This document shows, piece after piece, positions 44,115-54,998 of a stretch of 64,000 nt of DNA. The notes beneath the pieces were generated by a model. The model was not told the DNA's origin and searched no databases. It saw only the letters and a list, made by a program, of their open reading frames with translations. The DNA comes from Meconema thalassinum (lineage: Eukaryota > Arthropoda > Insecta > Orthoptera > Tettigoniidae), in the NCBI GenBank assembly GCA_946902985.2, contig OX336399.1, forward strand, positions 157,914,411 to 157,978,410. The letters are read 5' to 3'. The position numbers and the translations under genes were made by a program. The stretch's first letter is position 1, and the number at the start of each line of letters is the position of its first letter.

Positions 44115-47100
44115 TGTCCCCGTTATCCGGATAGTAGGCTGTCAGATATCCGCCCCCTCAATCGGATTGCCAATAATCAAACGCACCGGCACAGCTACAT
44201 CAATGAAAATGGCACTGACAGATACTATCGAGATTAGAGCACAATAGTTAACAAGAAATTATTGTGGAACACACCAAAATATACGGGGGTTCATACTTAC
44301 CTTTTACTTACCTTTTAAATTTATCTCGGGGACTGGGTTGTCAACTGGATCACTTAAAGTATGCCCACACAATAACCTCCACCATGATATTTAAAATGAA
44401 CCATAACGAAGACGAGAAACTATAAACTGCACAATAATTTATTTCACAAAAAGAATGAATTTAACAAAAATAAACAACAAAATCCACGTGGCAATCAGAA
44501 GCCATCGACCTCATAACCATGTCCTCCTGTAGGACTTGTATACTCTACATACAATGTTTCAGCTTTCTCAAGCTCAAAGTAACGTAATTATAATAATGCA
44601 CTTGGAATGGAAACGGGATTTGGGACGAGACACATATCAATTGTTTTGCGTGTTTATACACATCACATTTTATTTATAGCCACAAGGCTATTATGGAAAC
44701 GTCCTTGGTCTCTATCATACAGTTGTCCGGGCCGGCTGCAATGCACCTGCATCGTCAAACTGGACTCACCCGTCCGTTCAACCCTAGCATATGCCAGTTA
44801 CATCAGAGCTTAGCTCTCCTTTCAAAACACGTTAAATGTCCACATCTCAACTGAAATATTATCACGCAAATGTTTTAAATGTTCCATTCAAACACCAGTG
44901 GAATACTCTAACACTCCCAAATCATGTTTAATTGTTCAAACCACTTGTTTAATTGGCGTTGTTTAGAGTATAAAAACAAAACTCCAAATGTTAATAACAA
45001 AAGTTCATTAATTATTTATAACAATAATAAATTGTTTATAACAATGTCAAACGACAATTAAAAAACGTATACACGCCTCTATTAATCACTTTCATTTCAA
45101 ATTATTATCAAAGATATTTACAAAATTATTTACAATATTAATATTGTTTATATTATTTATACAAGAAATACATTAAACCACACGTTTATCCGGTTGATAA
45201 TTACTCAAATCATGGTGATATAATCGACCAATGAAGGTTAGTTATATTTAAATATCAAATTCAGGTTTAATAAGGTTAATAATTATTATAATATTTGTGA
45301 CGGTAACCTCCATTCAACATCTTTATCTCAAATTATTTAACACTCTTGTTAATTTTAACAGTATCTTCATATGAATAACTTTCAAAGAACCAGGACAATA
45401 CATTCAGCGGAAAAATACTTCGCTCAAAACGCACAAAATTGCACAACAATTGGCCCAGAATTCATCATATATCTCAATATATATGGCATCAAAATCTTCC
45501 AAACTACATACAAAAACCTCCACTTATAAATTCATCAACTTCATTTATTACTGTGGGAACCTCCTTCATTATTCAAGGGCATTATTCATCAGCGACTATT
45601 ACACGTCCACTGAACTAACGATTATACATCCATTGTTCCTCTTTAAAAATTCTTATATTCATCAATTGTATTAATGACTGTTATTATTTAACCTTCGTGG
45701 GTTCCATTCATGAATCGATATGAAGTAAAAATTTGCCAATCACAAATAAATTTAATAGCAAATACGATTAGACACTCCTCCCTGGTCTATCAAAATTGAG
45801 ATTAATATCTTCAAAGTATCGCAGTATAAAAATACTATCTTCAATCAAAGTTCATCTAAACTGCATGAATAGTCGAATAGAATACAATTAGACTGTGGAA
45901 TGCAAACATTATTGTTCCAATCTATAATTGAGAAAAACTCCTATCAAATGTTCATTACTATAGTGTATTCAATAAATCGTAATCAAAGTTCATATTTCAT
46001 AAAATTGTCTATAATGCAATGATAAATGTCTATGTTGCAATCATGTTCATAAGACGACTAGTATTTCAAAGATCGTCGATAACGTATTAGATTTTAACGC
46101 TCTAAAATCATTTCATCATTCTTCTTTCTTGAGGATGACAGAAACTTGGTCAAAGTAATTTACTGAATAGAATTATTTTAATAAAATGACACGCTGTCTG
46201 AATTCAAATCTGCCATAGCAAATCGTTAACTTTACAGTCAAATCGTGACTACAAAAATATGCAAATTACTGAAAGAATCTAAATTATCAGTCTCAACTGA
46301 TCCAAAATTAATTAAGTATGCCAATGACATAACAATGTCTCAACAAATCGTAGAAAAAGGCATAAATCATCCAAGTGTACTGAGTACAAAAATATCAAGC
46401 AAGAAAATGGGGCACAATAAATGGGACAGAAAATATGGGGAAAATGGTTGCTCAGATATCGCTACAAGACTCAAATAATACAAGAAACGTTCACGACTAC
46501 CTTGTCTGTTGATTGAAGTTCTAGAGGAAAGTTTTCAAAGAAAACTGCTGTTGGTTCCATTTCACCAGCGTAAAGATGTGCTCCGACCTCGAACCTGGAA
46601 TCAGCGTCCTCGGAGAATCGAACTGCTTCCTTCTCCGAAAATTGCACTGCTCCATGTATACGAAAGACATCCTTCTGGCAAAACTCTTCTTTGTGAGCCG
46701 GGTCCACCCTGGCCTCTCTTGAAAGTTCCCTGAAGTTCTGGTCGCAATTCGCCATGAAGTTTATTGTAGTTATTTCCGCAGAAATATTCATAATCGTGGA
46801 GTATGATAATAGTTCCACTGTCATCTGATATAATTCAGCGATGGATTCACGATGCATGAGTGTAGTTGGATGTTCACTACATGCTCGCTTTTGTAGAAAG
46901 ACGATTAACGAAGTTCCATGCTGTTATTTCACTCCATCGATATATGTCCCAATTGTATTAAAGCCTTAGCCTTCCATCTCAACTTCTGTTATAATCATTG
47001 AATGCACTGCCATATTATAATGTTGCATGGTAGAATGTATCGTTGTATTACCAAACGTATTCTCCAATATCACGGTTGCGATACACGTGTCAGCCGTAGT

Positions 47101-48018
47101 GTATAATGTGGAATCTTAAAAGTGCCTCTCAGGTAGCGAGAAAATCACTTTTGTCTGCAGCCTTAAAATGCCAATATCTTTCAAATTATAACTGTGAAAT
47201 TGTTCAAATATTCTACACACCTCAATGTTGTACTGCCCAATTGAATTATAATGAAGGCAGAAGTTAACTCTTGATATCTTATCTGGTAGAAACGTTAATG
47301 TGAGCGTTTCAACTTCACCTAGTTTCAAACAGCGTAAAATGGAACTGCTCCGTGTTCGTTCGATGCGCCGGGCTTTAACCACACGCTAAAGACAACTTGC
47401 TTCACTTATCCACTCGAAAATGACTCTATATCACATCAGAAATATAAATGCGGTATCAGAATATCAGATATGAGATATGAGGATATGAGAGCTCCTCTAT
47501 CCTGTGCACGACCTTTTATTAACTTCTTAAGGGGCGTATCCATCCCTTCCATAGCCTGTTGCTCCGCCATCGCTAGAAGTTTTAACTTTGGCTATACTTG
47601 ACGGATTTTCAAATTTCAAAAACTCAAAATTAATTTCTTCAAAATTCCAAATCAATGCCATAACTGAAAATAGATTTCCACAAATCTGCATGCCAAAAGT
47701 AATTAAATATGGTAGTTTCAGCAATCTCCGTCTTCCTTCCAAACTATCGTTCATTGGTTCGAGTCTCTCCTCCAATAGCGTAACTTCTTCCTTAGCACAA
47801 TACCTTGTTTCCTGCGACTGCGTCGTAAATCTCAGATCTTTCTCGAACAAAATCATGACGTCACCAAGAATCTCAGCTCCACCAGCCTACTTGCATGAAT
47901 TCTACGTCATCCGTGCCTACGTCATGAATATACATGTCACAACTATGACAGCCATAACTTTATTCATAAATGCCAATACAGCCATCGTGGTCTCAATATA
48001 ATTCAATTTACGGGGGCA
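44115..48018 (-). repeat. 3' LTR of the gag-only element
   Basis: On the minus strand it starts TGCCCCCG (48018) and ends CGGGGACA (44115). It carries the same relic ORFs as the 5' LTR: 47856-47527, 47382-47116 and 46857-46471. Confidence 0.92.
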
Positions 48019-48203
48019 TTCTCCCTTCACCACGTTTTAAAAACAGTTGCAAATTGTTTTTAAACTCTGTGTTATAAATATCTCAATTCACTTGAACACG
48101 AAATTGAATTATAATTCTACTCTTATATGATATTTCTTCTATGTTCCTTAATCATAAGTCTCTTCTTCTCTGGTTTGTGTGTGGCTAATGCATTCTCTCC
48201 TCT

Positions 48204-50555
48204 CTACTGTCTTTTCTGTCCTGAATTCCTGTTTTCCAAGTTCTGCCGACTTGTAGAAGGACCAGGATCGATCACTACATCCTGTCTTTTCTTTTGGTTT
48301 TCAGCTTCCTTTTCTCGTAATTCCTTCAGATACTGCTGACTTTCTTTCTCTCTCTCTTGATACTTATCGGGTGTCATAACCTGACCTTGAGAATTCTGAT
48401 TCTGATTCTGGTACTGGTTATTTCTATTGTAGTTTCTATTATAACCATTGTTATAGTATCTACCTCTTCCGTTGTTGTAATTCCCTCTATTATTACTCCA
48501 GCCTCGTCTTTGCTGATATGGACGGTAACCTTGGGATCTGTTGTTGCGGAAATAATTATTCCTGTGAGGACCTACATTTTCAGTTTTTTCTTCATCAGGC
48601 TTATCAGTTTGCTGCACTTGATCCATGTAGACTGTATTAACGTCTTTGAATTCGTGCCTCTGACCTTTTTGTACCAAATTTGGCATTGGACTCGTGTAGT
48701 CAAGCCTTCTCAATAATTCGTCCATACTGGTCAAATCTCTGATATTTGACGATATGATCAGTCTTCTTACTTCCACAGGCAGCATACGTGAAATCGCATC
48801 TATCAACTGCTCTGTTGACAATGGGGGTTGCAAAAATCTCAAGCGTGATAGCTGACTCGTGAAGAAATCAGCGTACCGTGTTGGAAGAGTACCTGAATAC
48901 TTCCTCGAGTATACCTCAGCTCTTAATGAATTCTGAGCTTCTATTGACCAGAATCGTTTAATCAATGCCTCTGCAAATTCGTCAAAATTGCTGAAAGTGT
49001 ACCGAAATGCTCTAAACCATTCAAGGGGTCCTCCAGCTAGAAATCTTTCTACGATTCTCATCTCTCTCTCTCTAGGAATGTGGGCTTCTATGAAATAGTC
49101 TTTAAGATTCCTGATATATTCTATCGGTGTGAGACTATCAGTGTTGCTAAATTTTTGAGGTTTGTCTTCAAAGTTACGGATGACTGTCACATTTCTCGGA
49201 TATGAATCCATATAATGTTTTCCACTATCACGATACTTCCATTCAGGTTCAATATTCCTATCCTCTTCTTCTTCCCTGAATCTGGATATACGTTCCTCAG
49301 GACTAATATCTCTCTCTTCTGTAGCGAGGTTACATCTTCTCACGTAATTTCTATCCTCTTCACCAGTCAATCCTTCAGTATCCTTGTCTGTGATTTCCGT
49401 GATGACTTTCCTAATCAACTCTTCCTTATAGGTTTCCATCATGCTAGCTTCTCCTAGTTTCAAATTCTGAAGTTTGCTCGTAGTTTCATTAACATCAGAG
49501 ACAACCTTATGAATCTGTTCCTCTAACGCAGTTTTTAATGCTTGCACGTCCTGACCTATTTGAGTTCTATCCTCTACCTGCTTTTCGGATAGCGAATCCA
49601 TCCTTACATTCAAGTCTTTCCTAATCTGAACTACTTCATTATTAATGTCTACTTGTGTACTGGCAAGTTTTCTTTCAATTCGTTCCTGAATCTGATCGAC
49701 ATGTTCCCCACTTGACCTGTTCCATTCATCTTTCCAAACCGTTACATTTGCAGTAAACATTTCCGCGATATCTACTTCAATGTCTTCCTTAAGTAAACGA
49801 TTGTGATCTAATACTTGGGTTCTCATGACCTCTACATCGTATTTTAAACCAGCTAAAGAAGCTGTTGTCCTAACAGACTCGTCAACTAATCGAGTTGTTA
49901 ATGCACTAATGTTACGAGTACAAAGTGTTTTTGAAGTTTCAATTTCCTCTCTAACTTTGTTAACATCAGTTTGAACTTTAGCAATGTCTACAAAAACAGT
50001 ATTGACTTCTACTTGTATTTTATTGATATCGCTTTGCATATCATTAACATCTGAATGAATATTGTTTATGTCTACTTGAACATTTGACACATCAGTTCGA
50101 GCATTTCTAACCTCTTTTTGAACTTCCTCTACTTTGTCTTGTACAGTAGCAACATCATTCCTAACAACAATTACTTCAGCTCTAGCACATGAAATATCAC
50201 CCCGGACATTAGCAACATCAAGATTCAACATAGTAAGATCTTTTTGTACCTTAGAAACATCAATTTTAACCTCAGAAACATCTTTATGCACATTGGACAC
50301 GTCTGTGCGCATGTCAGTTACAGCATTCTCGATTCCCTGGGTATTGATCTGTAAACGCGACATATTATTTTCTAAGTTTGCAGAACTGGTCTGAAGAACT
50401 TTCAAACTTTCATTCATGCTAGCTTTCATCTCCCTCGCACTTTCATCCAGCCTAATAGACATATTACTAGAATTCTCCTCCATCATCTGCTTCATACTGC
50501 TATTCATGCTATCTTTCATCTCTTCCAACATCATTCTCAGACTATCATCTGCCAT
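48204..50555 (-). CDS. Gag-like protein with an 18-heptad coiled coil (783 aa)
   Basis: The sole internal gene, probably the structural protein packaging element RNA. Residues 1-80 are Met/Ser-rich helix. Residues 85-210 form 18 consecutive seven-residue repeats with D/E/K followed by V/I/L (DVSNVHK, DVSEVKI, DVSKVQK and so on), a long uninterrupted coiled coil. Further helix runs to about 380. Residues 470-620 match a retrotransposon Gag/capsid domain (LTPIEYIRNLKDYF, FLAGGPLEWFRAFR, FDEFAEALIKRFW). Residues 665-725 are RG/Asn/Tyr-rich (NNRGNYNNGRGRYYNNG), a likely RNA-binding tail replacing zinc knuckles, none of which is present. The ATG at 50555 follows an about 700-bp leader. The frame is intact, and conservation in a young insertion suggests selection for Gag supply. 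Confidence 0.85.
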   Translation of the reverse strand: MADDSLRMMLEEMKDSMNSSMKQMMEENSSNMSIRLDESAREMKASMNESLKVLQTSSANLENNMSRLQINTQGIENAVTDMRTDVSNVHKDVSEVKIDVSKVQKDLTMLNLDVANVRGDISCARAEVIVVRNDVATVQDKVEEVQKEVRNARTDVSNVQVDINNIHSDVNDMQSDINKIQVEVNTVFVDIAKVQTDVNKVREEIETSKTLCTRNISALTTRLVDESVRTTASLAGLKYDVEVMRTQVLDHNRLLKEDIEVDIAEMFTANVTVWKDEWNRSSGEHVDQIQERIERKLASTQVDINNEVVQIRKDLNVRMDSLSEKQVEDRTQIGQDVQALKTALEEQIHKVVSDVNETTSKLQNLKLGEASMMETYKEELIRKVITEITDKDTEGLTGEEDRNYVRRCNLATEERDISPEERISRFREEEEDRNIEPEWKYRDSGKHYMDSYPRNVTVIRNFEDKPQKFSNTDSLTPIEYIRNLKDYFIEAHIPREREMRIVERFLAGGPLEWFRAFRYTFSNFDEFAEALIKRFWSIEAQNSLRAEVYSRKYSGTLPTRYADFFTSQLSRLRFLQPPLSTEQLIDAISRMLPVEVRRLIISSNIRDLTSMDELLRRLDYTSPMPNLVQKGQRHEFKDVNTVYMDQVQQTDKPDEEKTENVGPHRNNYFRNNRSQGYRPYQQRRGWSNNRGNYNNGRGRYYNNGYNRNYNRNNQYQNQNQNSQGQVMTPDKYQEREKESQQYLKELREKEAENQKKRQDVVIDPGPSTSRQNLENRNSGQKRQ

Positions 50556-51039
50556 TTCAATAATATTTCAATAATAAACTGCTTTAGGGACATACATCAA
50601 ACAGAGCAAAATAACAACATCTGAGCAACATTTTTCACCATATATAAGTTTGAGCAATTTTCTGTCTTAAATCTAACTTATAATTACCTTATAATTAACT
50701 TTCGTAGAAACTTCATGTTGAAATAAACTCAAGCACATGTTCAAATTTCTTTGGTTCATTTTAAAATATCCTAACACAAATAATTTACATTTACAATCCA
50801 AATAATTTAATTTTATCTTTAATGTGACTAAACATGTCATAAGCCGGTCAAATAAAATAAGATTCCAGATCATAGGCGATTTTTCTAAGTTTCCAGCCTA
50901 TTTAACCTCTCTCAAGTTGTATAAGATCTGATCTTTTCTGAGTGTAATTTTCCTAATACAACACAACATTTTATTCCTATATAATCACACTCTCAAATTC
51001 TACAATTGGCCAAGACATCTAACAAAGAATCAACCTCTT

Positions 51040-51256
51040 TATTTGAGTCTTCACAATCCCTTTGACATCGATAACTTGGTAATCCAATGTTATTCGAACA
51101 CTCCACAAAAATTGCGGTGTCAATTCTACTGCAATAACTTGGTAATGCGATGTTATTCAAGCACTCGGAACTTCGATTGTGCCAATTCTACTGGCGTTCA
51201 ACCTGGTAATCCATTGTTGTCAATCGAGCCCCATACGTTGATTGCGCCAATCCTAC
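51040..51256 (-). promoter_or_regulatory. Leader with three ~66-bp tandem repeats and possible primer-binding site
   Basis: Directly after the 5' LTR on the minus strand the sequence GTAGGATTGGCGCAATC recurs in diverged form twice more (CAGTAGAATTGGCACAATCG, CAGTAGAATTGACACCGCAA) at about 65-66-bp spacing. TGGCGCAATC, eight bases from the LTR, could be a tRNA primer site because such sites begin with TGG. The matching tRNA is not established. Confidence 0.5.
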
Positions 51257-53612
51257 TGTCCCCGTTATCCGGATAGTAGGCTGTCAGATATCCGCCCCCT
51301 CAATCGGATTGCCAATAATCAAACGCACCGGCACAGCTACATCAATGAAAATGGCACTGACAGATACTATCGAGATTAGAGCACAATAGTTAACAAGAAA
51401 TTATTGTGGAACACACCAAAATATACGGGGGTTCATACTTACCTTTTACTTACCTTTTAAATTTATCTCGGGGACTGGGTTGTCAACTGGATCACTTAAA
51501 GTATGCCCACACAATAACCTCCACCATGATATTTAAAATGAACCATAACGAAGACGAGAGACTTTAAACTGCACAATAATTTATTTCACAAAAAGAATGA
51601 ATTTAACAAAAATAAACAACAAAATCCACGTGGCAATCAGAAGCCATCGACCACATAACCATGTCCTCCTGTAGGACTTGTATACTCTACATACAATGTT
51701 TCAGCTTTCTCAAGCTCAAAATAACGTAATTATAATAATGCACTTGGAATGGAAACGGGATTTGGGACGAGACACATATCAATTGTTTTGCGTGTTTATA
51801 CACATCACATTTTATTTATAGCCACAAGGCTATTATGGAAACGTCCTTGGTCTCTATCATACAGTTGTCCGGGCTGGCTGCAATGCACCTGCATCGTCAA
51901 AGTGGACTCACCCGTCCGTTCAACCCTAGCATATGCCAGTTACATCAGAGCTTAGCTCTCCTTTCAAAACACGTTAAATGTCCACATCTCAACTGAAATA
52001 TTATATCGCAAATGTTTTAAATGTTCCATTCAAACACCAGTGGAATACTCTAACACTCCCAAATCATGTTTAATTGTTCAAACCACTTGTTTAATTAGCG
52101 TTGTTTAGAGTATAAAAACAAAACTCCAAATGTTAATAACAAAAGTTCATTAATTATTTATAACAATAATAAATTGTTTATAACAATGTCAAACGACAAT
52201 TGAAAAACTTGTACACGTCTCTATTAATCACTTTCATTTCAAATTATTATCAAAGATATTTACAAAATTATTTACAATATTAATATTGTTTATATTATTT
52301 ATACAAGAAATACATTAAACCACACGTTTATCCGGTTGATAATTACTCAAATCATGGTGATATAATCGACCAATGAAGGTTAGTTATATTTAAATATCAA
52401 ATTCAGGTTTAATAAGGTTAATAATTATTATAATATTTGTGACGGTAACCTCCATTCAACATCTTTATCTCAAATTATTTAACACTCTTGTTAATTTTAA
52501 CAGTATCTTCATATGAATAACTTTCAAAGAACCAGGACAATACATTCAGCGGAAAAATACTTCGCTCAAAACGCACAAAATTGCACAACAATTGGCCCAG
52601 AATTCATCATATATCTCAATATATATGGCATCAAAATCTTCCAAACTACATACAAAAACCTCCACTTATAAATTCATCAACTTCATTTTTAACTGTGGGA
52701 ACCTCCTTCATTATTCAAGGGCATTATTCATCAGCGACTATTACACGTCCACTGAACTAACGATTATACATCCATTGTTCCTCTTTAAAAATTCTTATAT
52801 TCATCAATTGTATTAATGACTGTTATTATTTAACCTTCGTGGGTTCCATTCATGAATCGATATGAAGTAAAAATTTGCCAATCACAAATAAATTTAATAG
52901 CAAATACGATTAGACACTCCTCCCTGGTCTATCAAAATTGAGATTAATATCTTCAAAGTATCGCAGTATAAAAATACTATCTTCAATCAAAGTTCATCTA
53001 AACTGCATGAATAGTCGAATAGAATACAATTAGACTGTGGAATGCAAACATTATTGTTCCAATCTATAATTGAGAAAAACACCTATCAAATGTTCATTAC
53101 TATAGTGTATTCAATAAATCGTAATCAAAGTTCATATTTCATAAAATTGTCTATAATGCAATGATAAATGTCTATGTTGCAATCATGTTCATAAGACGAC
53201 TAGTATTTCAAAGATCGTCGATAACGTATTAGATTTTAACGCTCTAAAATCATTTCATCATTCTTCTTTCTTGAGGATGACAGAAACTTGGTCAAAGTAA
53301 TTTACTGAATAGAATTGTTTTAATAAAATGACACGCTGTCTGAATTCAAATCTGCCATAGCAAATCGTTAACTTTACAGTCAAATCGTTACTACAAAAAT
53401 ATGCAAATTACTGAAAGAATCTAAATTATCAGTCTCAACTGATCCAAAATTAATTAAGTATGCCAATGACATAACAATGTCTCAACAAATCGTAGAAAAA
53501 GGCATAAATCATCCAAGTGTACTGAGAACAAAAATATCAAGCAAGAAAATGGGGCACAATAAATGGGACAGAAAATATGGGGAAAATGGTTGCTCAGATA
53601 TCGCTACAAGAC

Positions 53613-53999
53613 TCAAATAATACAAGAAACGTTCACGACTACCTTATCTGTTGATTGAAGTTCTAGAGGAAAGTTTTCAAAGAAAACTGCTGTTGGTTCC
53701 ATTTCACCAGCGTAAAGATGTGCTCCGACCTCGAACCTGGAATCAGCGTCCTCGGAGAATCGAACTGCTTCCTTCTCCGGAAATTGCACTGCTCCATGTA
53801 TACGAAAGACATCCTTCTGGCAAAACTCTTCTTTGTGAGCCGGGTCCACCCTGGCCTCTCTTGAAAGTTCCCTGAAGTTCTGGTCGCAATTCGCCATGAA
53901 GTTTATTGTAGTTATTTCCGCAGAAATATTCGTAATCGTGGAGTATGATAATATTTCCACTGTCATCTGATATAATTCAGCGATGGATTCACGATGCAT
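53613..53999 (-). CDS. LTR relic ORF 'c', 128 aa
   Basis: MHRESIAELYQMTVEIL...NCDQNFRELSREARVDPAHKEEFCQKDVFRI...LHLYAGEMEP-type sequence. It is open in both LTRs of the 44115-55160 element and frameshifted in the solo LTR (10756-11141). Same phase as a and b, with two TAA codons between b and c in every copy. No homologue recognised; an old captured or env-like gene is only a guess. Confidence 0.35.
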   Translation of the reverse strand: MHRESIAELYQMTVEILSYSTITNISAEITTINFMANCDQNFRELSREARVDPAHKEEFCQKDVFRIHGAVQFPEKEAVRFSEDADSRFEVGAHLYAGEMEPTAVFFENFPLELQSTDKVVVNVSCII

Positions 54000-54257
54000 G
54001 AGTGTAGTTGGATGTTCACTACATGCTCGCTTTTGTAGAAAGACGATTAACGAAGTTCCATGCTGTTATTTCACTCCATCGATATATGTCCCAATTGCAT
54101 TAAAGCCTTAGCCTTCCATCTCAACTTCTGTTATAATCATTGAAAGCACTGCCATATTATAATGTTCCATGGTAGAATGTATCGTTGTATTACCAAACGT
54201 ATTCTCCAATATCACGGTTGCGATACACGTGTCAGCCGTAGTGTATAATGTGGAATC

Positions 54258-54524
54258 TTAAAAGTGCCTCTCAGGTAGCGAGAAAATCACTTTTGTCTGC
54301 AGCCTTAAAATGCCAATATCTTTCAAATTATAACTGTGAAATTGTTCAAATATTCTACACACCTCAATGTTGTACTGCCCAATTGAATTATAATGAAGGC
54401 AGAAGTTAACTCTTGATATCTTATCTGGTAGAAACGTTAATGTGAGCGTTTCAACTTCACCTAGTTTCAAACAGCGTAAAATGGAACTGCTCCGTGTTCG
54501 TTCGATGCGCCGGGCTTTAACCAC
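54258..54524 (-). pseudogene. LTR relic ORF 'b', 88 aa
   Basis: MVKARRIERTRSSSILRC...FHSYNLKDIGILRLQTKVIF, ending at a TAA that the solo LTR does not have. The solo LTR reads on for about 50 residues (10393-10647) but has its own TAG upstream. The common ancestor therefore probably had a frame of about 139 codons. Same phase as ORFs a and c. Function unknown. Confidence 0.35.
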
Positions 54525-54668
54525 ACGCTAAAGACAACTTGCTTCACTTATCCACTCGAAAATGACTCTATATCACATCAGAAATATAAATGCGGTATCA
54601 GAATATCAGATATGAGATATGAGGATATGAGAGCTCCTCTATCCTGTGCACGACCTTTTATTAACTTC

Positions 54669-54998
54669 TTAAGGGGCGTATCCATCCCTTCCATAGCCTG
54701 TTGCTCCGTCATCGCTAGAAGTTTTAACTTTGGCTATACTTGACGGATTTTCAAATTTCAAAAACTCAAAATTAATTTCTTCAAAATTCCAAATCAATGC
54801 CATAACTGAAAATAGATTTCCACAAATCTGCATGCCAAAAGTAATTAAATATGGTAGTTTCAGCAATCTCCGTCTTCCTTCCAAACTATCGTTCATTGAT
54901 TCGAGTCTCTCCTCCAAAAGCGTAACTTCTTCCTTAGCACAATACCTTGTTTCCTGCGACTGCGTCGTAAATCTCAGATCTTTCTCGAACAAAATCAT
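54669..54998 (-). CDS. LTR relic ORF 'a', 109 aa, possible membrane segment
   Basis: MILFEKDLRFTTQ..., a charged helical stretch (EEVTLLEERLE), then a hydrophobic run YLITFGMQICGNLFSVMALIW (about residues 50-70). Present with the same length in all three LTR copies (also 47856-47527 and 9733-10062). No homologue recognised. Upstream in the same phase is MNKVMAVIVVTWIFM, also hydrophobic, separated by TAG codons. Confidence 0.4.
   Translation of the reverse strand: MILFEKDLRFTTQSQETRYCAKEEVTLLEERLESMNDSLEGRRRLLKLPYLITFGMQICGNLFSVMALIWNFEEINFEFLKFENPSSIAKVKTSSDDGATGYGRDGYAP

Noticed and set aside
48357..48716. Plus-strand ORFs within 48127-50394
   Set aside because: Shadows of the 783-codon minus-strand Gag frame.
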